Positions 58,186 through 64,000 of a DNA stretch of 64,000 bases are shown here, piece after piece. The notes beneath the pieces were generated by a model, which was not told where the DNA came from, ran no database searches, and saw only the letters and a program-made list of their open reading frames with translations. How positions within the stretch are numbered: the first letter of the stretch is position 1; each line of letters starts with the position of its first letter. Source of the stretch: Psychrobacter sp. JCM 18902 (GTDB taxonomy: Bacteria > Pseudomonadota > Gammaproteobacteria > Pseudomonadales > Moraxellaceae); assembly GCF_904846615.1 (NCBI RefSeq), contig NZ_CAJHBK010000001.1, forward strand, positions 434,001-498,000. Direction: 5' to 3'. The position numbers were made by a program, and so were the translations under genes.

Positions 58186-58324
58186 CAAAATAACTGGAAA
58201 ACTGGCTAAACGTTTAAAGTTAAGCCTTATTTTGGTGTCTTAGCCGTTTTATGGTTATGTGCCAACGTTATGCTCAGTTATTACAGCCCCTAATTTTTAT
58301 ATATTAATAGGTTTTAAGTATTTG

Positions 58325-58355
58325 AAATCCAGATAAATATTATCTGGATTTTTTG
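58325..58355 (+). terminator. Intrinsic terminator
   Basis: AATCCAGATAA and TTATCTGGATT (58327-58350 region) with a 3-base loop, then TTTT. It lies 250 bp after the HIT gene, so it closes either a long 3' UTR or an unannotated transcript. Confidence 0.85.
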
Positions 58356-58593
58356 TATATGGCTCAAACGATATGTCTTATAATCCCGATTTGGTAGCGT
58401 ATTAAGACAAGATGAGTGATGAGTGGTAGGCTTTTGGCTATCAGTGACATGGGTTTTATAGTATTTAAAAAGTATAATGTAATCATTGATTAATTTTATA
58501 CACAACTTGGCGTAGAGGCAGGTAGTACGCGTGTGCTATCCTCAAGCCTTTTAGTTTTTTACATAGCCTGTTTTACGTGAGCGAATACTTCAT

Positions 58594-60009
58594 ATGCCTT
58601 TTTTAGACACGCTGAGACCAAATCACTCTTCAAAAAATGAAGGGATTTATCGATTTGACTATCCAGAAGTCTTCGTTTTAATACTCACGGTAATACTCCT
58701 CGCTGTACATTTTAATTTTAGACCTACTTCAATGGCACTGCTCGTTATTGTTTGTTTGCCAAGTTTAATGATTTTGATTTATAACTATCGCCGCCAAAAA
58801 AGCTTTTGGACGTCTAACATTGTTATTATTTTACTATCGGTAGTTATTGGGTCGATACAATTTTGCACGGTTATTTCGCTTAGCTTAGCCGCGCTTATAG
58901 CACTCAGAATTATTATTAGTAGCCCTGAAAATCATTTAAAACTGATTACCGTTTCCGTAATAACCGTCATTGTCTTCTATTATGTTAGCGTTACCCTAAG
59001 CAGTGCTGATATAGATTGCCATGAAGGCTGGACCACACCAATAATATTATTAGCCAGTATGATCGTCATACTGTATCAGTTTTGGCATGTATACCAAGAG
59101 TATATTGGTTATGAAACTCGTGCTCATCAGGCTGTTGGGCGATTAAGCACGATGGTCTCCGTCATTAATAAGTTAACGCGCTTCATACCTCCACAAGTTT
59201 GGGAGCCTATCGTAAAATCTGACAGCCCAGTTACCGTTGCTAATAAGCGCGCTAAGCTGACGATTATGTTCTCAGATATCGTTGGCTTTACGGAATTGTC
59301 AGATAGTTTGAGCGCTGACAATTTGGCTGATATCTTAAATACTTATATGCATTGTATGACATTGATAGCAAACAAGCATGGCGCCGTACTTGATAAATTT
59401 ATTGGTGATGGCATGGTGTGTTTTTTCGGTGAGCCAAATAGTCGCGGTGCGCGCCAAGATGCTTTAGACTGTATTGCAATGGCAATAGACATGCGTCGCG
59501 AGATGCGAACTTTGAGGCAGAAATGGCGCTTGATGGGCTTTGAGGGGTTGTACATCCGTATCGGCATCAGCACAGGTTATTGCCATGTTGGTAATTTTGG
59601 TAGTAATAATCGCCTAAGCTATACTCTTATTGGTAAAGAGGCCAATCTAGCGGCAAGACTTGAGTCGAGCGCTGGTAAAGATGAGATACTGGTCAGTGAG
59701 AGTACTTACGATTATATCTGTCATAATTATGACTGTCAGCATGCGGGTGCGTTCAAGTTAAAGGGTTTTGATAGCAAGGTAAATGCGTGGCAAGTGCTGG
59801 ATCCAGATACGTATAAAGGTCATTTATCAAAGTGGGTTGATCACACATTACCAGGTTTTAATTTGCATCTAAATTTTAAAGATATGAAGGATAATGATTA
59901 TCAAGATATCAGAGCACGCTTAAATTTTGCGCTTGAACGTGTCGAGCAGGAGCAAGAAAAAGTGGCAACTGACATAGCGGCAGCAAGCAAACGTAATGAT
60001 AATCAATGA
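58594..60009 (+). CDS. Membrane-bound class III adenylate/guanylate cyclase
   Basis: 471 residues. The N-terminal half has about six membrane helices (residues 20-180), in the style of the MASE2 sensor domain of Pseudomonas CyaB. The cyclase domain (about 220-400) has both metal Asp residues: FSDIVGFTEL and FIGDGMVCFFGE, followed by RIGISTGYCHVGNFGS and LIGKEANLAARLES. Presumably makes cAMP in the cytoplasm; CyaB in P. aeruginosa drives Vfr-dependent regulation. A C-terminal tail of about 60 residues is helical and charged. No SD clearly seen. Confidence 0.87.
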   Translation: MPFLDTLRPNHSSKNEGIYRFDYPEVFVLILTVILLAVHFNFRPTSMALLVIVCLPSLMILIYNYRRQKSFWTSNIVIILLSVVIGSIQFCTVISLSLAALIALRIIISSPENHLKLITVSVITVIVFYYVSVTLSSADIDCHEGWTTPIILLASMIVILYQFWHVYQEYIGYETRAHQAVGRLSTMVSVINKLTRFIPPQVWEPIVKSDSPVTVANKRAKLTIMFSDIVGFTELSDSLSADNLADILNTYMHCMTLIANKHGAVLDKFIGDGMVCFFGEPNSRGARQDALDCIAMAIDMRREMRTLRQKWRLMGFEGLYIRIGISTGYCHVGNFGSNNRLSYTLIGKEANLAARLESSAGKDEILVSESTYDYICHNYDCQHAGAFKLKGFDSKVNAWQVLDPDTYKGHLSKWVDHTLPGFNLHLNFKDMKDNDYQDIRARLNFALERVEQEQEKVATDIAAASKRNDNQ

Positions 60010-60056
60010 CAATCGTCATAAATAATCATTCAAAAAGAATGTTTATAAAATCAAGC

Positions 60057-60096
60057 ACAAAAAAGCCAGCTATTATTATGATAGCTGGCTTTTTTA
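60057..60096. terminator. Two-way terminator between the cyclase and fdx
   Basis: AAAAAAGCCAGCTAT and ATAGCTGGCTTTTTT, about 15 bp of stem with a loop of seven, A-run and T-run at opposite ends. It serves both converging genes. Confidence 0.93.
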
Positions 60097-60137
60097 TCTA
60101 ATGAAGTAAACTGTAATATTAGGACGTGTTCTAGCGT

Positions 60138-60476
60138 TTAGTGGTTTTCTTTTGCATGGTTGAGCGTATATTTAGGAATCTCAATGGTTAAGTCTTCATC
60201 ATCGAGCATGACCTGACAAGATAGGCGTGAGTCAGGCTCTAATCCCCAAGCACGATCCAATAAATCGGCTTCAATATCATCCATTTCATCTAAACTATTA
60301 AAACCTTTACGGACGACCACATGGCATGTGGTACAGGCTTTTGACATCTCACATGCATGTTCAATTTTAATGCCTTTTTCCAATAGCGCTTTACATAAGT
60401 TGCTGCCAGCTTCTAGCTCGACTTCGGCGCCTTCAGGGCAAATTTCATGATGCGGTAGTACGGTAATTTTTGGCAT
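60138..60476 (-). CDS. fdx: ISC system 2Fe-2S ferredoxin Fdx
   Basis: Electron donor in the ISC iron-sulfur assembly pathway. 112 residues; cluster ligands in CEMSKACTTC (C-x5-C-x2-C) and SRLSC near the C-terminus. Length and sequence fit the adrenodoxin-like Isc ferredoxin. Last gene of the iscA-hscB-hscA-fdx run on the minus strand, 93 bp after hscA. Confidence 0.96.
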   Translation of the reverse strand: MPKITVLPHHEICPEGAEVELEAGSNLCKALLEKGIKIEHACEMSKACTTCHVVVRKGFNSLDEMDDIEADLLDRAWGLEPDSRLSCQVMLDDEDLTIEIPKYTLNHAKENH

Positions 60477-60568
60477 AAATCGTCTTTCCAGTGCTAATCA
60501 ATTAAAAGAATAAAAATATAAGAAATGCGCTTAGTATGGTGACTAAGCCACATTTTTAAATGTATCTG

Positions 60569-62449
60569 CTACCAATCTTGGGCATTCGTGCCTGCCATGC
60601 TGGCTTTAACGCTTTGATTCATAATACGGGCAGCAAACGCATCACTGTGAGGCTTGAGCTTTGCTTGCTGTGCTTCGATAAGTGCCAAATCATCAGTACT
60701 GAGCGTTGTTTGCAACACTTGTATTTGCTCAGCCAATGAGTGCTGCTCTTCAGAAGACAATAAAGCTGCAAATTCTTTAAGGGCAGATTGTAGCGCTAAT
60801 ACTTCACGCTCCGCTTCTACTTTGGTTTCGATTAAAGAACGTGTATTTTTATCTTCTTCTGCATGCTTGAATCCTGCGACGAGCAACTGCTCTTTTTGCT
60901 CATCTGATAACCCATAAGAAGGCACAATCTCAATCTTACTTTCTGTCTTGGTTGTGGTTTCCTGTGCGCTGACGGTTAGCTGTCCATTCGCATCAATACT
61001 AAAGGTGACCTCAATACGAGCAAATCCAGCTTTCATCGGCGGGATACCATATAGCTCAAAACGACCCAATGAACGGCAGTTATCTACTGTCTCGCGCTCG
61101 CCCTGTACCACATGAATCACCATGCCTGTTTGACCATCTTGATAGGTGGTAAACACTTGGCGTTTTTTGACAGGGATAGGCGTATTACGTGGAATCAGCA
61201 CTTCAACTAAGCCACCCATGGTCTCAAGACCAAGCGATAGCGGCGTTACGTCTAACAATAGTAGGTTGTTATTACTATCGCCATTGACCAATTGATGCGC
61301 CGTTTGGGCAGCACCCAAAGCCACGACTTCATCGGGATTTAGACGACAAAGTGGTTGCTTGGCAAAAAAATCTGTCACGACTTGTTGTATAGCAGGCATA
61401 CGAGTAGAGCCACCGACCAAAATCACTTCGTCTAGATCAGCACTCGAAAGCTTGGCATCACGCAGCACTTGTTCGCATACGCTCAATGTACGGCGGCTCA
61501 CTGGCTCTGCAATAGCCAGCAAATCTGTACGGCGCAGCACACCTTGATAAGATTGCTCATTGACAGTGATGTCAATATTGACTTGCTCAGCATCAGTCAG
61601 GGCTTGTTTATAAGCCTTGGATTGTTGGGCGAGTATCGATTTATCATGACGACTCACGTCTTTAGGATCGATATTTAATTGTTTGATAAGCCAATTGGTC
61701 ATTAGACGATCGATGTCGTCACCACCTAATGCACTATTACCGCCAGTTGCCAATACTTCAAAGACGCCATCAGTCAGCTTTAAGATAGAAACGTCAAAAG
61801 TACCGCCACCCAGATCGTAAATTAAATAATAACTTTCTTTATCGCTGTTTTGCGTTGACTGGTCGAGACCATAGGCGACGGCAGCAGCAGTAGGCTCATT
61901 TAGCAGACGTAAAACATTAATACCAGCCGCTTGGGCTGCATCTTTGGTCGCTTGACGCTGGGCTTCATCAAAATAAGCAGGGACAGTAATGACCGCACCC
62001 TCGATACTGTCTGCAGGCAATGCGCTCGCTGCCCGTTGCTCAAGCGCTGCTAAAATACGTGCTGATACTTCAACAGGCGATACTTCACCTTGAGCCGTCA
62101 CAAATGCTGGCATGTCATCTTTGCTGCCGCTTAACTCATAAGGATGAGAGAATTTGATATCAGCTTGACTACGACCCATAAAACGCTTAGCCGAGACGAT
62201 CGTATTTTTTGGATCATCCGCTAAGTGGGCTAATGCATCAGAGCCAACTAACGGCTTACCTACACTTGGATAATAGACCACAGAAGGTAATAAGGTATCG
62301 GTAGCTGCGCTTGCCTCTAAGACTTGCGCCTTGCCTGAGCGTACTACCGCGACCAATGAGCGCGTAGTACCAAGATCAATTCCTAGGCCAAAACGATGCT
62401 GATGGGGTTGGGCGCTTTGATTGGGTTCGGCAATTTGCAATAAAGACAT
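60569..62449 (-). CDS. hscA: Fe-S cluster transfer chaperone HscA
   Basis: Hsp70-type ATPase that, with HscB, releases the nascent cluster from the IscU scaffold. 626 residues. ATPase domain with GIDLGTTRSLVAVV, ITVPAYFDEAQRQATKDA, LIYDLGGGTFDVS and LVGGSTRMPAIQ; substrate domain from DVTPLSLGLETMGG. I use ATG 62449; the upstream TTG would add four residues only. 275 bp after hscB, a rather long gap for this operon. Confidence 0.96.
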   Translation of the reverse strand: MSLLQIAEPNQSAQPHQHRFGLGIDLGTTRSLVAVVRSGKAQVLEASAATDTLLPSVVYYPSVGKPLVGSDALAHLADDPKNTIVSAKRFMGRSQADIKFSHPYELSGSKDDMPAFVTAQGEVSPVEVSARILAALEQRAASALPADSIEGAVITVPAYFDEAQRQATKDAAQAAGINVLRLLNEPTAAAVAYGLDQSTQNSDKESYYLIYDLGGGTFDVSILKLTDGVFEVLATGGNSALGGDDIDRLMTNWLIKQLNIDPKDVSRHDKSILAQQSKAYKQALTDAEQVNIDITVNEQSYQGVLRRTDLLAIAEPVSRRTLSVCEQVLRDAKLSSADLDEVILVGGSTRMPAIQQVVTDFFAKQPLCRLNPDEVVALGAAQTAHQLVNGDSNNNLLLLDVTPLSLGLETMGGLVEVLIPRNTPIPVKKRQVFTTYQDGQTGMVIHVVQGERETVDNCRSLGRFELYGIPPMKAGFARIEVTFSIDANGQLTVSAQETTTKTESKIEIVPSYGLSDEQKEQLLVAGFKHAEEDKNTRSLIETKVEAEREVLALQSALKEFAALLSSEEQHSLAEQIQVLQTTLSTDDLALIEAQQAKLKPHSDAFAARIMNQSVKASMAGTNAQDW

Positions 62450-62723
62450 AAGATAACTCAAAGATAAAATGAAAGAGATAAAATTAATAAGTAAAATGGA
62501 ACAAATATGATAAGCGCACTATTGTAGTTTAACTGCTTTGTATGCACGTGAAAACGAAGATACTTAGCGATTAAAAGTGCTTAAAATAAGGGATTATACG
62601 GCATCGCTGTGACTATTTTAACCATCGCTTATAATATAGTTTTCAAATAAGCGTCATAAGCTAATAGCATTTATAAATAAATTTAGCATATAAAATAAAT
62701 TAACAAGCTTATACGTCAGTTAG

Positions 62724-63305
62724 TTAGACGTATAAATCATCATCATCTGAATGCTCAGCAGTTGCTAACTCATCGATACCAGTAGTCACGTCAGCATTTA
62801 ATTTGACTAAGAACTTTAGTTTTTGTGTCGCATCAATCGCCGTTTGCCAATCTTGGCTTTGGTAAGCATCGTTAAAACGCTTAGACTGTTTTGCCAGTCG
62901 CTCGGTGATTTGAGGGTGTAATTGTTGCAATGTCACACGATCTTTACCCTCGATAGCGTCATCTAAATCCATACGCATCTGCATCGCATCTTCTAAAAAG
63001 TCCAAGTCTGCAATTGAATGCTCTAGATTCTGTGCTTGATCTGCCATGTCTAGTAGATAGCTAGCACGACTATCAGGCGCACTTAGCGCTTGGTAGGCTT
63101 GATTGATTAACGCTGAGGCCTGCTCAGACTGCTGTTGCGCTTGCGTAGTATTGGCTAGATTCTTGGTGACATTATCAGGATGATAACGTTTTTGTAGCAG
63201 ACGTAGATGCTGATCGAGACTCTCTTGATTGACTTCAAACTGTACAGGCTGCTCAAATAGGGCAAAGAAGTTATCAAACTGGGCTTCTGCAGTAATGTCT
63301 GTCAT
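62724..63305 (-). CDS. hscB: Fe-S assembly J-domain co-chaperone HscB
   Basis: Delivers IscU to HscA and stimulates its ATPase. 193 residues: J domain with the HPD motif in RYHPDNVTKN, then a helical C-terminal domain that contacts IscU. AAGGCG before the ATG is a usable SD. Between iscA and hscA, as in the usual isc order. Confidence 0.95.
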   Translation of the reverse strand: MTDITAEAQFDNFFALFEQPVQFEVNQESLDQHLRLLQKRYHPDNVTKNLANTTQAQQQSEQASALINQAYQALSAPDSRASYLLDMADQAQNLEHSIADLDFLEDAMQMRMDLDDAIEGKDRVTLQQLHPQITERLAKQSKRFNDAYQSQDWQTAIDATQKLKFLVKLNADVTTGIDELATAEHSDDDDLYV

Positions 63306-63424
63306 ATCATACGCCTTGCTTGTTATTTATTTTGAAAGTTTTCTTTAGCTGAGAACATATTTATTATGGCTTGAATATAGAGTTAGGAAACTCTAAACTC
63401 AAGGGTTTTTTAACCTTTGAACCA

Positions 63425-63745
63425 TTAAACGGTAAAAGACTCGCCACAACCACATTCGCCTTTTTGATTGGGATTGGTAAACTTAAAGCCTTCGTTAAGA
63501 CCTTCTTTTTCGTAGTCCATCAACAAACCATCTAAATAGACCAAACTTTTAGGATCAATAAAGATGTTAACGCCGCGGCTTTCGTAACGCGTGTCATTTT
63601 CATCAGGGGTATCTACAAACTCTAAAACGTAAGCTAAGCCTGAGCAACCCGCGGTACGGATACCCACTCGAATACCTTCGCCTTTGCCGCGATTGTCCAA
63701 AAAGTCTCGAACATGCTGAGCGGCGCGTTCTGTCATTTCAATCAT
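63425..63745 (-). CDS. iscA: Iron-sulfur cluster assembly protein IscA
   Basis: A-type carrier that takes clusters from IscU to target proteins. 106 residues from ATG 63745 (GGGAG five bases upstream); ATG 63757 is not supported by an SD. Three Cys ligands: AGCSGLAY and GECGCGESF. The GCGESF end and the context (hscB-hscA-fdx) mark it as IscA rather than ErpA. iscU, iscS and iscR, if present, lie beyond the window; a structured region precedes the gene. Confidence 0.95.
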   Translation of the reverse strand: MIEMTERAAQHVRDFLDNRGKGEGIRVGIRTAGCSGLAYVLEFVDTPDENDTRYESRGVNIFIDPKSLVYLDGLLMDYEKEGLNEGFKFTNPNQKGECGCGESFTV

Positions 63746-63750
63746 GCCAA

Positions 63751-63755
63751 CTCCC
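63751..63755 (-). promoter_or_regulatory. SD selecting the iscA start
   Basis: GGGAG on the minus strand, five bases before ATG 63745. It overlaps the upstream ATG 63757, which it therefore cannot serve. Confidence 0.7.
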
Positions 63756-63860
63756 ATTAACTATCAATGATAAATATCAATCAAAAAAATCTGTATAAAC
63801 TGGCAATGAAAATAGCGCACTTGCCAAAAAATCTTAATAACGACCAGTTAAGAATCACTA

Positions 63861-63905
63861 GAAAATAAAAGGTGACAATTACATTAGCGTTATTGTCACC
63901 TTTTT
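63861..63905. terminator. Terminator-like hairpin upstream of iscA
   Basis: GGTGACAAT (63871-63879) and ATTGTCACC (63892-63900), perfect 9-bp stem, loop 12. On the plus strand TTTTT follows; on the minus strand TTTTATTTTC follows. So it could end transcription either way. If iscU lies upstream, this hairpin would sit inside the isc operon. Confidence 0.7.
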
Positions 63906-63987
63906 AGCGTTAGTAGCTGTTCAATACATCGACTACTAAAGTACGGCCATTAAGACCGTGTACTTAGAAGTACAATACTTACGCTAA
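63904..63987. other. Possible multi-branched RNA structure upstream of iscA
   Basis: TTAGCGT (63904-63910) can pair with ACGCTAA (63981-63987), closing two inner stems: TAGTAG 63911-63916 with CTACTA 63933-63938, and GTACGG 63941-63946 with CCGTGTAC 63956-63963 (one bulge); GTACTT/AAGTAC (63960-63973) is an alternative to the last. No ORF. It has the outline of a three-way junction, on whichever strand it is transcribed. The window ends too soon to see its other neighbour. Confidence 0.35.
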
Positions 63988-64000
63988 TAGGTTTAGCTAG

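Larger units (their letters stand above)
58073..58593. other. Intergenic region with repeats and a terminator
   Basis: 521 bp between the HIT and cyclase genes. No ORF is credible. It holds the 15-bp tandem repeat at 58141-58185, the terminator at 58325-58355, and TATAAT at 58379 and 58473, neither with a convincing -35. Confidence 0.5.

Noticed and set aside
60120..60136. Partial likeness to the MITE end (TAGGACGTGTTCTAG) right after fdx
   Set aside because: Only about 12 of 15 positions match, with no partner end and no interior similarity nearby.
63904..63987. 84-base segment closed by a 7-bp stem, considered as a tRNA
   Set aside because: No T-arm GTTCRANNC before the final stem on either strand, no proper anticodon arm and no CCA; kept only as a candidate structured element.

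Overview
The window looks like a chromosomal segment of a gammaproteobacterium of the Moraxellaceae, most probably Psychrobacter. This is inferred from low-to-medium GC, Asn/Asp/Ser-rich extensions on envelope proteins, and gene neighbourhoods shared with Pseudomonas and Acinetobacter (lptD-surA divergent from amgK-murU; argC followed by a membrane coiled-coil gene; cmk-rpsA-ihfB-lapA-pyrF). About 45 protein genes are supported. No rRNA, tRNA, CRISPR array, prophage or complete insertion sequence is seen.

Layout. 1-5.9 kb: end of an EEP-family gene, a hairpin-rich stretch closed by a strong terminator, then surA and lptD (outer-membrane chaperone and LPS translocon) on the minus strand. 6.1-8.1 kb: amgK-murU, the cell-wall sugar recycling pair. 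8.3-11.2 kb: a CIO-type cytochrome bd oxidase operon with a tiny DUF2474 gene, a good sigma70-like promoter and a palindrome over the predicted start site. 11.5-18 kb: a large lipoprotein hydrolase, an exported repeat protein, coq7 and an LplT-like transporter. 18.4-27.1 kb: tamA-tamB. 27.2-30.6 kb: a MITE copy, a Fur-boxed hemP, a Nudix/ThiE-like fusion and a lipocalin with an odd upstream extension. 30.9-44.9 kb: gap, obg, proB, hemE, argC, a coiled-coil membrane protein, clpS, clpA, ung, tadA and cmk. 45.2-48.9 kb: rpsA, ihfB, lapA, pyrF. 49-60 kb: a metallophosphoesterase, a histidine phosphatase, rpsT, a second MITE copy, a Rossmann protein, rraA, mfd, a HIT protein and a membrane nucleotide cyclase. 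60.1-63.8 kb: iscA-hscB-hscA-fdx on the minus strand.

How the genes work together. Much of the window builds the cell envelope: SurA and LptD for outer-membrane protein and LPS assembly, TamA/TamB for outer-membrane biogenesis, AmgK/MurU for peptidoglycan sugar salvage, and an LplT-like lysophospholipid flippase candidate. A second theme is iron, haem and respiration: cytochrome bd, Coq7, HemP, HemE and the isc genes. The rest is mostly information processing and proteostasis.

The window is mostly conserved housekeeping DNA and I see no convincing new defence or metabolic system. The least explained signals lie in intergenic DNA: two copies of a roughly 190-bp MITE; two multi-hairpin candidate RNAs (590-858 and 63871-63987, the latter just upstream of iscA); a 722-bp pyrimidine-rich gap between clpS and clpA; a hairpin next to the hemE ribosome binding site; and several short tandem duplications, three of them spanning a stop codon. 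Two small genes not obvious from long-ORF scans (DUF2474 protein and HemP) were found by reading the sequence.
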